NCBI GenBank assembly: GCA_022376465.1
Contig: JACDTU010000005.1
Location: 112,001 to 176,000, forward strand
Source of the DNA: Cubamyces lactineus
Lineage: Eukaryota > Basidiomycota > Agaricomycetes > Polyporales > Polyporaceae
DNA length: 64,000 nucleotides
Reading direction: 5' to 3'
Both the position numbers and the translations under genes were made by a program. The notes beneath the pieces are model-generated. The model worked only from the letters and a program-made list of their open reading frames with translations, made no database searches and was not told the origin of the DNA. Below, piece by piece: positions 1 through 11,002 of this stretch (within the stretch, counting starts at the first letter, position 1; each line of letters starts with the position of its first letter).

Positions 1-118
1 ACGTTTCGGCACATATGACATCACTGACATATCGCATACACAGGGCTCAGATCAGGTCATGGATTCTCAGATACACGTGTCTCTCTGTCTTCGTACGGTG
101 AACGCCGTCTTCGTGAGA

Positions 119-784
119 TCAGACATGCTCGGTGTAGTCGATCACAGAGCTAGCAGTGCAGAGCACCTGGTGAGTAAGCCCATCAGTACTGGAATTATAC
201 CGTCTAGAGTATGCAGATCAAACTGACCTCTCCGGCGTAGATGTTGGTGCAGGCGCTGTTCACGTTCGGGTTGTTGGCAAGGAGCGTGTCCAGAGAGGTC
301 CCAGCCGCCTTAGCGATGTCGATGCAATTATCACCAGCTTGCACGACATGGACGTCGGTGCAGTCCTGGCCAACTACGCCGAGGCACAGAACCTGCCAAC
401 CGGCCGACATGTCAGTGCTCATCTCGCGCAAGTTCTGCTCTGACAACCAACCTGGCCGATGGAGAGGTTGGTGCACGCTTCATTGATGACCTGGTTGACG
501 AAATGCAACTGGAAGCTGGCATTGTACAGGGAGGTGAGCATCTGGCATTGGGTGTGACACTGGGGCCACTGACGTCGGTGTACCGGTACTGGCAGAAATC
601 CCGTCGCAGGTATCACCCCCGACGACCGTGTAGTCACGAGCACACTCAGCCTGGGATACAAGCACTGGTGGATGCGCTCATGTCAGCGGTGCTAGCTCGA
701 AGTATCCGTGGACAGGCGATGCGTACCGCTGCCAGAGACAACAGCTGCAACAGCGACGAAGAGGATAGCAAAGCGGGCGAGCAT
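119..784 (-). CDS. Secreted two-LysM-domain protein (LysM paralog 1)
   Basis: Five exons on the minus strand join in frame: 784-727, 664-574, 515-452, 392-228 and 166-119, giving 141 residues. The first exon is a signal peptide (MLARFAILFVAVAAVVSG). The mature part has two LysM modules. Module 1 begins CARDYTVVGGDTCDGIS; module 2 begins CTDVHVVQAGDNCIDIA and ends NNPNVNSACTNIY. LysM domains bind chitin or chito-oligosaccharides, and fungal secreted LysM proteins mask cell-wall chitin or sequester fragments. The start is the first ATG after a TATA-like box, and the following codons form the signal peptide. The gene has the same exon plan as the LysM genes at 51.7 and 53.2 kb. The last intron uses GTCAGT; the first acceptor (CACCAG at 671-665) is chosen because it keeps phase 1 as in its paralogs. 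The family call is firm; the biological target is inferred. Confidence 0.85.
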
Positions 785-872
785 GTCGAAAGGTGGTTCG
801 GGTGCGTTTGCTGCTGGACTCTCGAAAGGATGAGTGCAGTGGGGCTACTCTCTCTCCGGCGACGACGTCCCT

Positions 873-878
873 CTTATA
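873..878 (-). promoter_or_regulatory. TATA-like box of LysM paralog 1
   Basis: TATAAG on the minus strand lies 89 nt upstream of the ATG at 784. The two paralogs have TATAAA at nearly the same distance (98 and 93 nt), which supports a shared core promoter. Confidence 0.5.
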
Positions 879-999
879 GGCGTGAAGGCCTCTGCTAGTA
901 CGTCATCTATGGTCCTGCATCGACATGCCCCGCGATGCCTGAACCTTGGTTTGGATGGTTTGGAATCGATGAGTGCTGGAGAAGGATCAGCTGATGGGC

Positions 1000-3320
1000 A
1001 ATGTCAGTGTAGTGTCAGCCGCACCATCCACTATTCAGGTGCATGAACAACCGACTATGGTTGGATAGGCGACGTGAGGTCTTTGGTGCGCGCTATCACT
1101 GCGCGCAAGAGTCATGGTGTATGATCCAGACTGCTTTCTTCACTACGTAACTGATGGCGTACTGACATAGCAACGCAGGGAAGACGAAACTCCATCCTCG
1201 AGTGCGCTCAAACGAGTGCCATCTAACTTGTGTTCGCATGGTCGACAATACGATCTTCAGTAAGGCTCATCAAGCAAAGACCGTAGGTTTCCTTGGAGCC
1301 TCACTGGACGAGAACGTGGAAACGTGCAGCTCCAAAATCTTCGGCAGTGGTGTTGCTCCTTCCACCTGCTTGGAAGTCTACACATGGCGCCTGGGTATGA
1401 GGGGAAGCTGACATCGGCAGCGCCGAGATCGAGCTGTAGACCTCCCGACGAATGGCCAAGTGATATCCTCGCGCTTCGCCACTGGCCACACGGAGCCTTT
1501 TCTTCCGCAGCGCGATGGCCATCATTGTCGCATTTGCTCCTCGCCGGTCACGGATAGAGCCTGTGGAGGTGCGCTCATGCTCGCCCTTCTCCTGTAGGCA
1601 GCAATACTACGTCATCGGACAACCCCACGCCCACCCAGAGCTATGTATATATGTAGTATTACCTTCGATTGAATCATTTAGTATCGTTCAGTAGGATTGG
1701 ACGTGAATACTTGGGTTAATAGTGAAGTGAATGAACACACTGAGGAGATTGTATCCACAACGATTCAACGTTACACATGCATTACGACAACGAGCCAAAA
1801 TTGAAAGCCGGACGGAGAGCGCGAAGCAACAGAACCGAAAAGCTAGTAGAACGGGCTGTTGCAAGAGATCCGCCTTCCACATATCATGTTCCGCCTTGGT
1901 CTCCTCTGCAGCACACGCACCCTATGGGCGCGCTATATTCCAATGTGTGTGTTCAAGCTACGCCGAATGCACCACCCACCTCATCCTGCACCGCCTCCGG
2001 CGACACTACAGGCTTTGCACGGGACGGCGCCTTGCCCATGCCTCTGCACTTTCTTTGCCGAACTTCATTTGGCACACGGGCGCTCCCCGTTCTCCAGGTC
2101 GGATATCCTCTTCTGTTCGATCGCGCATACGTGCATGAACGTGTGCTGCCCGCCGTCTTCGACAGTTGCGGCACGTCGCTTCCGTACACTGCAGCGACAA
2201 TCCCCATATATGTCCCTGTTCTCGCACCATCGTGAGCGGGGTGTCACACGAACAGAATGAGACATGCCAGATACGAGAACGGCGGGAGTCGAGGAAAATG
2301 CAGACGGCCTTGATCCAACAGCGGATCGCCTCGACAAACGTGTCTCCGGCGGTGTCGCCGACCTCGCGGCACTTGCTGCACATAGTAAACCACCTTCGCG
2401 CCCGAGCAAGTTGTGCTCAGTTCACCGCCGTCGTCGTACCCGACGGAGCCTACTCGTTGCTCGCTCTCTGTCAGCGTCTCTCGCGCGCTTTCACTGAGAG
2501 CCTGGAACCAGGGGACGTCCTTCGGAGTGGGCTAGATCGAGCCCAGGTTCTGGCGGAGCTCGCGAAGGGTATCGTCGAAGAGAGTTGGCAGGTGGAACGG
2601 TGGTTTGGTCGCCCAAAGTCGTTGTGACGTGGCTTGCTGCGCCGCGCGGCATGGAATCGAGGGGCCTGTGCGTCGTGAGAGGGATGCTCATAGAATTGCG
2701 CGTGAGGTAGTCCGAGCGCCGTGCGGTGAACGAGGCATTCCCGCTAACCTCACCACTCTCTGTGAGCTATCAATACACCGTGAGCAGACATATGGAATGC
2801 TCGCCGTCAGGGGGAACGGTGACAACGTGGAGTTCTTTTGCTCGAAATGCCCATGGTGCAAGCTTTGACTGTGGCAATGCCGTTCCCAGAGCGCTAGCGC
2901 TTATGACGCTGTCTATCTCCTCGAGAGAGACCAGGTCCATGCACTAAGTATGTTCCATCCGGAAACTGGAGAGGCGTCAATGCTCTGAACACGAGCGTTG
3001 CAAAGTGGCATCGTCATGATGAGTTTCCGTGATCCCATGTCAATCGCAGGATAGCGAACCTCACGGGTCGCAAGTGAGAGAGCCCAAGACAGTGCCATAC
3101 AACAGTGAAAGACTCATGATCACAAGTCGTCGCTATGATGTGTACATCATCATCCTCCTGCAACGTTAGCAGCCACTTCCGAAGTATTTTCCGTCAGTCG
3201 GCGTTCGATTCCCAGTGACAGAGGTTCTTTTTGTTTTGCCTGTGGAAAGCGATGTCGTCATACGGTGGACGTTGAGTTGGACCCCACAGTTCAACGTCGT
3301 TACAAGTGGAGCCCAACACC
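1000..3320. other. Intergenic, no supportable gene
   Basis: Several ORFs of 60-150 codons occur on both strands around 1.7-2.7 kb. None shows a recognisable motif, a start with promoter and introns, or continuity between neighbouring exons. An open stretch at 2166-2627 (plus), ending RWFGRPKSL, is the best coding candidate but cannot be supported further. Confidence 0.4.
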
Positions 3321-3328
3321 AGCCAGAA

Positions 3329-3340
3329 TATATATATATT
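3329..3340 (+). promoter_or_regulatory. TATA-type AT repeat of the small-protein gene at 3.4 kb
   Basis: A run of alternating T and A (TATATATATATT) lies about 85 nt upstream of the ATG at 3421, within a pyrimidine-rich leader, the usual position for a fungal TATA element. Confidence 0.5.
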
Positions 3341-3420
3341 CGCCAACTGTTCGATTTGTGTATAATCAACTTCTCATCTCATTCACCAGCTTCTCTGCAC
3401 AACTTCAACCCGCTACATCC

Positions 3421-3927
3421 ATGACCACCAACTCGACTTCGACCAACCCCAGCCGCGGCCAGAGTGCAGGTGCAGGTCTCGGCAACATCGTAAAGTACGT
3501 CCACCTCGTCCGCGTCACGTTCAGTAGAACCCGACCTTAGACACGCGTTCGACAGGGGTGCTTTCCAGACAGCGCAGGGTTCGTCTCCTCGCATCCGCCG
3601 TTGGGTTCTTTCGCGTACGCAAAGCTGATCAATTGTTCACATACAGGGCTCGGGGACAGCATCCGCGGCAATGCCATGGACTTTGTCGACTCTGCTACCG
3701 GTACAGGCGGCCGTCACACCGAGACCGACGTCGGCCGCGTGCAGACCGAGCAGGGCATCAACCGTATGGAAACAGGGACCAAAGCCCCGCCCAATTCTTC
3801 CCAGCCGACAGCGGCGACCACGACTAGCAGCGCGGCTCCGCCCCTGCCATCGCGCAATAACCACCAAGGCGGGACACTTGAAGCGAACGGGGCAGTCATC
3901 GGAGACAACCTCAGCCAGCCTCGGTAG
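3421..3927 (+). CDS. Small Gly/Thr-rich protein of unknown function (micro-exon family, copy A)
   Basis: Exons 3421-3494, 3556-3578 and 3647-3927 join in frame to 125 residues. The middle exon is only 23 nt. The splice produces the continuous motif KGAFQTAQGLGDSIRGN, followed by DFVDSATGTGG and a polar tail rich in Thr, Ser, Pro and Asn. The paralog at 10.2-11.0 kb has the same three-exon plan and the aligned motif GAAQVVHGLGDTLSGR. There is no signal peptide or membrane segment. Proteins of this kind are common and uncharacterised in basidiomycetes; the Gly-spaced amphipathic repeats suggest a flexible or stress-related protein, but that is only inference. The exon structure is well supported by the paralog. 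Confidence 0.75.
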
Positions 3928-4269
3928 AGCGTTGGCGACTATGGGGAGGAAGATTCAAGGTCCGGAGGACCAAGACAGGTCATGATAACCTGGTGGAACG
4001 TGTATTACCTGTATCATATCATCTACTGTCGATTCCGTCTAGACGAAATACGCTGCATTGTTGTCTTCAAGCAGACTCCAGAATGTTTAAACCTGGCCGA
4101 TCCACGTGGTATAGTGCACAACAGATAGCATCAGAATACATACACGTATCGCAAGTGAAACGATCTCGTCGAAGAGCAGAAGACATGGAAACCTTAGAAT
4201 GTGGGAAGTATCGATATTCAGTCAGTGCTGTACGTGCTAGGTTGTCGAAGATGCTCACATACATACGCT

Positions 4270-5451
4270 CTATCCAGCGTTCGCATGCCCATTCGCTTGC
4301 GCCGCGGCACCACCTCGTCTTCCTCGACCACGGCCGCGTCCACGTCCTCGCCCCGGCTTCTGCCCAACTTGCTGTGCAGCGACTCCGTGGATCGGCTGCA
4401 GCATTGACTGACCAGCAGCTGCGGACGGCGGTGGCGGCTGAGCATGCATCTGAGCCGGCAGCACGTGGACGTGCTGTGCGGCCAAGGGGGGCGGAGGCTG
4501 CGACTGCATATGCGAGTGCGAGTGCGCCTCGGGCTGGGAGGGTGGGTATGCATGAGTGTGCGAGTGCAAATGGGCGTGAGCGTGAGAGGGATGGTGACTC
4601 GTTCCTGGCTGTGGCTGGTGGGGTAGGTGCATCGGGGGCGTAGGGGACGGCGGGCGTCCATGAGTGTGCGGCGCCAAGTACGCGTGTGAATGTGCATTAG
4701 AGGGCGCAGGTACGGAGACAGGTATGGGAGGGGGAGGAGGGACGTGTTGCGGAATGGTTGCCTCAGGCGGAAGCCCAGTTGGAACAGGGACGGTTTGCGA
4801 GTAGTATTGGGGCGGGATGGGATCGCGGGTGAGGTAATGCAACAGTGTGGGTTGGGCAGGGACAGCGATGTCCACTGCGTCTAGCAGCAGGCTGAGTTCA
4901 ATAGCCAAGCAACTTTCAGTGTTACACAGAAGGCAGAGAAACAGCGAAAACTCACTTGCACTCTTCTTGGAGCCGCTTGAGTTTCTCGTCCGCGCGCACG
5001 AGCTCGCGTTCGTACTCTTCGCGGGTCTGCACGGTGCAAAGCGTTCCACCTCAACGACCGGTCACAACACACACACGCCCAAGGGCAACACCAAAGGGAG
5101 CGCACCGCAGTGACCACGTCGTACTTCTCCCTCAAAGCTTGGAATCTGCACACACCGCGTCAGTGCCGCCACATACGCGTATAGACGCGTGCCATGACAA
5201 GTGTGGATGTCACGTACTTCTCCTTATATCGCGTCCCGCGGTGCATGGATGCCGACGCCTTATAGCTCGTGCTCAGCTTTTTGAATGCTCGGACGAGTAA
5301 GGTATATAGGGTATACCTTGATGCCGCTTGCAGATTGGGGGTACGGCGCGGAGCTGCCTGCTCTGTCTTCGTGCTTTAGACCACGACCAGAGGAATTTGT
5401 TCGCACAGGGCCTTCTGGGCGACCCTGCTTGTGCAGCTGAGGCGCTTCCAT
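4270..5451 (-). CDS. Coiled-coil protein resembling INO80 complex subunit F, with His/Pro-rich tail
   Basis: Minus-strand exons 5145-5106, 5026-4956 and 4891-4270 join cleanly, preceded by an exon ending RGTRYKEK with donor GTACGTG at 5217. The spliced core reads KEKFQALREKYDVVTATREE, then YERELVRADEKLKRLQEEC and NLLLDAVDIAVPAQPTLLHY. A charged coiled coil followed by LLLDA and a short Pro-containing helix matches what I recall of the fungal INO80F domain. INO80 is a nuclear ATP-dependent chromatin remodeller. The C-terminal 150 residues are almost all Pro, His, Ser and Ala, then a GRGRGRGRGRG tract. The 5' end is uncertain: the ATG at 5451 opens about 45 residues, but the join to RGTRYKEK needs an intron of only about 40 nt. 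The gene call is strong, the subunit name moderate. Confidence 0.62.
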
Positions 5452-5589
5452 GGAGAGAAAGGGAGAAAGGTGATGAAAGAGATTGAGGTCAGGAAACAAC
5501 AGAGAGGGCCTGCTTGCCCGTCCGCTTTCGAGAGCGGCGGTACATGAGCACTGGGCGGATGCTGGAGCGTCAAAACACATCTTCAGCAA

Positions 5590-5661
5590 TCCGATATGGT
5601 GTAGTGGCTAACATTATCGCCTCTCACGCGATAGCCCGGGGTTCGATTCCCCGTGTCGGAA
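5590..5661 (+). tRNA. tRNA-Glu: tRNA-Glu (anticodon CTC)
   Basis: The sequence folds into a full cloverleaf. The acceptor stem TCCGATA pairs with TGTCGGA with one wobble, and the discriminator is A. The anticodon stem ATCGC/GCGAT encloses the loop CTCTCAC with anticodon CTC. The T arm CGGGG-TTCGATT-CCCCG is perfect. Internal A box (TGGTGTAGTGG) and B box (GGTTCGATTCC) are present. There is no intron. It decodes GAG. Confidence 0.95.
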
Positions 5662-5664
5662 GCG

Positions 5665-5670
5665 GTTTTT
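5665..5670 (+). terminator. Pol III terminator of tRNA-Glu
   Basis: A run of six T begins a few bases downstream of the tRNA 3' end, as expected for RNA polymerase III termination. Confidence 0.85.
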
Positions 5671-6118
5671 TACTCTTTGTCCAAAGTGCGCGCTCCCTCC
5701 TGCCGCAATAGAAAAGGCATTTACTCGCTCAATGCCTCAACATCATTGCGATCCATGACATATGGATAGAATCCGACACGTAGTACATATCTATTGAAAG
5801 TAGCATGGGGGACACGGTCCCGTGTGGCGAGCTGTGCTTGGAGGAGTGATGGCGGCACCTCCGGAATCCGGAGGTTTCAGAGAAAGCAACAGAGAAATCG
5901 GAGGTCTCCTTTGGGGTCCGTACTGGTCGGGCTCTACGATACAGCAAATCATACCAGTAGAAAGAGAGCAGATGAACCATCAACACATATTAGTAATATT
6001 AATAGCATACGACGTTGCAATGATGTAGCACCGACAACATTCGAGAAGCGAGCGAAAGAGCGACAAGAGAGCTTTGGAGTATCTGAACAGAGGAAAGCGA
6101 GTGGATAGATAGAATAAT

Positions 6119-7281
6119 TCATAGCACGTCATGAGGGAGGAGAGGGGGGCCAAGAGCTTGTTCAACTGCGTTCCACACGTCGGACCGCTCACAGACGACA
6201 GCCAGGCGGGGACGGATGCATCCCTTGGAGTAGAAGACGACCGAAAGGAGAACGATGTCTTCGAATCTCACCGGCTTGTCGTGATAGAAAAGCGTTTTTC
6301 CATCCTTCTCAAGGTCCTATGCAGCAGCAGTTAGTCGGCTAACGCGGCGAACCTATGACGGGAAAAGTATGAGTACCTTGAGTTTAGTAGATAGATCTTC
6401 GGAAACCTTGTCCGCGAGCTCGCGTCGTGTCTTGGCCACCCGCCTATCCGCAGGACGGATCCTCCACTGGGCCTCTGGCAGGCTATGATTGCAATCCTTG
6501 AACTGATGGAACAACATCAGGTCGTGCACGGATCCAAGCGATGCTAATCAGGGGATCAGGGGAGCGTCGACGTACACGATAGCGGATAGTACGCTTCTCG
6601 TTGGAGATCACTTCGGCATTGTATGCTGGCTCATCGGGGTAGCGAACCGCAGCTTCGCCAGCCTTCAAGTGTGCGAGTCGCGTTGCGTGATAGTCGATCT
6701 CGAGGGGGTCAGTGTGCTTAGCTTTACACTCCTCGTGAGCTAAAGCCTGCATGCACGATAGTTCAATAGGCCAGGCCGCTAAATCCAGGGGAATGGTCTC
6801 ACCAAGATGTATGTGGAGCGATTGCAGAGCTGTGCACCCACAAGCTGCCATCGGCCGTCTTTCATCTTCCGGTACTGCCACCAGTCGAAAACATCGCTTC
6901 TACGGTGAATGAGCGCCATGGCCCCCTCTGGGATGTCATGGACCGAGGCGGGGGTCCCCTCGTCGACCAACTATGTGACCGATATGAGAGAGGAACGAGG
7001 GCTTGAATCGAAGTGAGGCCTACTGAGGTATGCATCCTCCATGACCCGTCGGGTTGCATCGTATAACCCCGTGTGCAATCCTTGAGAGAGATTGTCGAAT
7101 CGACTGGGAACTCCACCTCCTTGGGCTGCGGGGTGCGCATGTTGGCTTGGGCTTGGTTCTGGTGCAACAGCATTCCGACACTCACTAATATGGCAGGTGG
7201 CGGTGAATTGTCAGCTAGGAGGAGGGATTGTAGCGGAGTAGCCATGGTGCTTGCTGGAACTTGTGGATGATCGTTGGACAT
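6119..7281 (-). CDS. Protein of unknown function, five exons
   Basis: Exons 7281-7024, 6970-6803, 6746-6576, 6502-6377 and 6316-6119 are each a multiple of three, and all four introns (53-74 nt) are phase 0 with good GT-AG signals, giving 305 residues. The N-terminal 60 residues are polar and low in complexity. The middle is rich in aromatic and charged residues (RRSDVFDWWQYRKMKDGRWQ; HEECKAKHTDPLEIDYHATR). The C-terminal part has a basic helix (RVAKTRRELADKVSEDLSTK) and VLLSVVFYSKGCIRPRLAVV. There is no signal peptide or clear membrane helix. I do not recognise a family. The consistent splicing makes it a convincing gene; the function is open. Confidence 0.72.
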
Positions 7282-8375
7282 CTTGTACAGAATGCTTCTC
7301 TACATTGAACGATCCGCATGGTTATATATACGCGGTAGTGTGAAGGATAGTGCAGGCTGCGCCCTTGCATAACGCAGTCAGTACTAGTAGGATGTCCAGA
7401 CATCTAGATATCAATACGGCAACGGTGAGCTCACACGAGGACCTTCAGATATCGAGACCTTACCTATGAGCATTGGGGGTATTATGGCGAGTTTTTGCAT
7501 GTGGGACAACGATACCATGCTTCTGGAAACAACAGGTGATGCGTTTGTCCTTGGGCGGGAGTGGACGAATCCGCAAGGTGCGGCAGTTCCTGGAGAGCCG
7601 GCCTCACCACAACGTAGAGAATATAGCGAAATAGGCAGCCGTATTGGGGCTCCATCCTGGAACATATCCCGATACCGGCGTTGGTAGCGGGATATCAAAC
7701 AGGCAAAGAGGCCATACCTCATGTCTCAAGGAATGAATCTGAGTGGACGTAGAAGGATATAATATACAGTGAGATATCCTGCAGGCGCACCGTGCACAAG
7801 TCAAAGAAACACGAAAAACCGCCGCTTCAGGCAGCTTGCAGCGCAGTCACTCACGGTGAAAGACATATATCTGAGTATCGGGTGATGAGCCGTTGAAGGG
7901 CTACGTCTGAATTTACCGGAGATGAATGCGAATCTACAACCCCCGTCCTTATGCGGGATATCTTCAGATACATAGGCCTGTAGTTCAGCACGGGTAGGTG
8001 CATTATGGTCGAGGTTTTACGGATCACGCTCGAGGAGGTTCGAGAGGATATTGTTGATGCAAGCTCGAGCTTGAAGAGTCTGTGGAAACGAGTCGTCGGG
8101 GGCGAGCATGAGCACAGCACGCCGAATCAGCAGACGATCACAGTGCGTGGTGAGTGGAGAACTCTCACCTTTTGCGGGCGGTTGGCGGTTGCTGAACGTA
8201 TACTCAAGATGTGCGCGTGGGCGCTTCTCTCAATGTGAGCAACCATCGGACGCTCGGATCCGGCGGACCGGAGGACGACGACCGGAGACCAGAGCACATC
8301 CCCTCCTTGAACTTCTTGGTGCATGATGATGACTACGTCTGAGTTTACACCACCACCATCCCAGCACGCAGAGCG
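7282..8375. other. Intergenic, no supportable gene
   Basis: Only short ORFs are present. The 182-codon minus ORF at 8127-8675 is antisense to the PEBP gene and has no motif. The last 150 bases hold the promoter of the PEBP gene. Confidence 0.4.
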
Positions 8376-9116
8376 ATGGCCACAGATCCCCTTTCCTCCA
8401 TCCTCTCCGCCCTCAAGCGCGAGCAGATCATCCCCGATGTACTTCCCGAATCCACATTCACCCCCTCCGTCCTCTTCTCCGTCGTCTTCCCGAACGGCGC
8501 AGAGGTCAATCTCGGAAACTACATGGACGTGAACGAGACCCAGGATGAGCCTGAAATCCGCTTTGCTGCCCTCAATGGGCCATGGGACGACGCAGGCGAG
8601 GCGTCCTACACTCTTGCCATGCTCGATCCGGACGCGCCTTCCCGCGCAGATCCCATTTATAGGACGTTTAGGCACTGGGTCGTACGTATCGTCTCAATCC
8701 CGGTCGACTCACTCAATAATAGGGTCTTCGCGATATAGATTACGGGCATCAAGTCGCCCGCACTCACCGCCAACTCGGCCGAAGCCTTGAACGCACTAAA
8801 GACACACCCGTCCACAACTCCTTACCGTCCTCCCGGCCCGAGGCCAAACTCCGGCTTGCACAGATACAGTATGCCACCCTTGAGCTGGTACATCCATTCC
8901 CACGCTCATGCGCCGTGTCTCTACATAGTCTTCCTCCTATTCCAGGAGCCTGCTTCCGCTGAACCATTCGTCATCCCCCAGGGCGCGCCCGAATACGGCG
9001 CAGCTCTTGAAGAGCGCAGGAGCTGGAACCCGGTCGCGTTTGCCGAGAAGTATGGATTGAAGCTTGTCGGCGCCAACTACTTTCTCGTCAACGCGCCCGA
9101 AGTCCCGCAGGACTGA
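8376..9116 (+). CDS. Phosphatidylethanolamine-binding protein family (PEBP/TFS1-like)
   Basis: Exons 8376-8681, 8739-8868 and 8929-9116 give 207 residues. Family signatures are all present: LAMLDPDAPSRADPIYRTFRHW (ligand-pocket DPD-P and H-W), then after the second splice GLHRYIFLLFQEP, the conserved G-x-HRY-x-FLLF segment. The C-terminus GLKLVGANYFLVNAPEVPQD is typical of the fungal branch. PEBPs bind anionic ligands or phospholipid head groups; yeast TFS1 inhibits carboxypeptidase Y and interacts with Ras GAP. Length fits the family. There is no signal peptide, so it is probably cytosolic. The start is the first ATG in the frame. Confidence 0.92.
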
Positions 9117-9358
9117 GTTGAATACCCCATTCATCGCGACGAACATAACGAAAGTAACAGCGCAACACTGTACTTCCTACCGGAATGTATCATATTTGTA
9201 CGTTGCACCAAGTTGGCAGGACAAGCGTCCGTGCTAGCCGTTGGGCAGAGCAGACGGTGCTTTCCCCAACTTGGTTGTTGAGAGTCAACGAACGCCAGGC
9301 AAACCGGTGGCTTGCCAGGCGGGGTATCGGGCATATACTGGCATCTGAGTACTAATAA

Positions 9359-9793
9359 ATGCAGACGAGGAACTTCTTCAAAACTTGGACTCTCATGATG
9401 TCGACCCGATTATCATGGGAGGAAGCACTACAACATACTGGCGGCGCTGGATCATTGTGCTCTAGATCTCATCATGGTGAAGCTTCGACCTCTAAGACTC
9501 CCATGACATTGGCTGGCCGACTAGAACTGAACGTACTCTACCCAGATTCGCCCGAACCCATGAACTACCAGGTGGCCGTCCCTCAAGATGCGTCGAGGGA
9601 CAAAATCGAAGCTGCGGTGAGGAGGAGAGTCCCAAGTCTTAACTCGATGTGGCATGTACTGCGCGAACTCTCCCTGGTTCTATATGCTGACGTGCGTCCG
9701 CAAGGTTTCCCCCCCCCCCCCCCCCCCGCGGCAGAATCAAGTATAACCAGTGCGCGAAGCTGTTCGATCTGCGAAATGTGCTCGGCTTGGTAA
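9359..9793 (+). CDS. Doubtful ORF downstream of PEBP, ends beyond a poly-C tract
   Basis: A 144-codon frame whose second half (LAGRLELNVLYPDSPEPMNY, then QVAVPQDASRDKIEAAVRRR) reads like a compact ubiquitin-like or N-terminal domain, followed by a Pro run encoded by a 19-base C tract. No promoter, introns or family signature could be confirmed. It may be a remnant or chance. Confidence 0.25.
   Translation: MQTRNFFKTWTLMMSTRLSWEEALQHTGGAGSLCSRSHHGEASTSKTPMTLAGRLELNVLYPDSPEPMNYQVAVPQDASRDKIEAAVRRRVPSLNSMWHVLRELSLVLYADVRPQGFPPPPPPAAESSITSARSCSICEMCSAW
9709..9727 (+). repeat. Poly-C homopolymer of 19 bases
   Basis: Nineteen consecutive C, the longest homopolymer I noticed in the window, directly followed by GCGGCAG. 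Length is likely to vary between strains or reads. Confidence 0.9.
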
Positions 9794-10225
9794 GACAGAA
9801 GACGAGCGCAAGGCTCTCTGCCCACGCCTACGCCCAATGTTTCGCATCATTTTACGGGAGTGGCTGCTGCTAACGTTGTAGGAGAATGATTTCGCATCAT
9901 AGCGAAAACTTGTGAGCGTTTAATTATATAGTATTGTCTCGATCTCTCTCACTTGCCACTTCAGAGATTCGCGGTCAACACATTGGCATTATATCACGGA
10001 AATTATCTGCCCCTCCAGGATATTTACTACTTCCTAGCACAGCTCGCACACGATACCTTCAGAGCGCTGTGTTGCCAACCCGAGTAGCCAACACCTCTGG
10101 GTGTCTCCGAGTGCATACCTGTCGTCGCCCAGGATAGCCCCCGAGCAGCGAGCTACTCACTACTCGTGTACTGTTCAGCGTCATAACGAAGACTTTGCGA
10201 CCTGAGCCTACCTAATCTACGCATC

Positions 10226-11002
10226 TCAGCCGAGCGATTGTGGATCTCCGGTGAGCGTGCTGTGATCGGGCGCCGGACCAGGCGTTGCACCCTGCTGGGC
10301 CATCGGCGCACTAGAAGAGCTAGAGTGAGGCCGGAAGTCACGATTGGTGGAGGCTTGCTCAGGCTGAACAGCAGCTGCACCGGTTGTGCCCGCCGCCGAG
10401 GACTGCTGCTGGTGCGGAGCCGCAGCCGCGACAAGCGTCGGGCCCGCGTTGAAGCCCGCCATAATCGCGCTGGTCGGTCCGAGTGCGCTTCCCTGTTGCG
10501 CGACGGGCTCTGAGCCTGTGGGAGCCGCGGCAGTGGACGAGTTGCCCCCGGTAGCAGACGGAACGTTGGAGCTGCGGGTGGCACACCCGTGCACGGCGTT
10601 GTCGACGCCGGGGCCGCCGGTGAGTTTCGCCAAACCGTGCTCAATCTCTCGCCGGCCCTTCTCGATTTCGGGGCGGGCGACTTGCGAGTCGATGGTGCCC
10701 ACGAGACGTCCGGAGAGGGTATCGCCGAGTCCTGGGGAGCGATGAGGCCGGTGCTGTACAACATATATTCATGTCGACACGGGAGACGAAACGAACCGTG
10801 GACGACTTGTGCTGCACCTCTGGAGATACATGCGCCAGGGACCAGGGTTAGCTTGACGGGCGTAAGAGGGGATGTGCTACGGTATCCACCTGAGCTTCTG
10901 TTTGTGTCTTCCTCTGCTTTCAGAAGCGCCGGATGTGGAATGGGAGTTTACGTCGTCCGTTGAGGTGTTGCTGATGTCTGCGTTACGCGCGTTGTCCGTC
11001 AT
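10226..11002 (-). CDS. Gly/Ala/Ser-rich protein of unknown function (micro-exon family, copy B)
   Basis: Exons 11002-10890, 10819-10797 (23 nt) and 10731-10226 join in frame to 213 residues starting MTDNARNADISNTSTDD. The splices yield GAAQVVHGLGDTLSGRLVGT, aligned with GAFQTAQGLGDSIRGNAMDF in copy A at 3.4 kb, and the middle exon has the same length and phase. A charged segment (ARPEIEKGRREIEHGLAKL) follows, then about 120 residues rich in Ala, Ser, Pro and Gln. There is no signal peptide. The ATG was chosen because its frame reaches the splice donor in the right phase. Function unknown. Confidence 0.7.

Noticed and set aside
3190..3235. Possible tRNA T-arm (GTTCGATTCC)
   Set aside because: The flanking bases do not pair into a T stem and no anticodon or acceptor stem fits.
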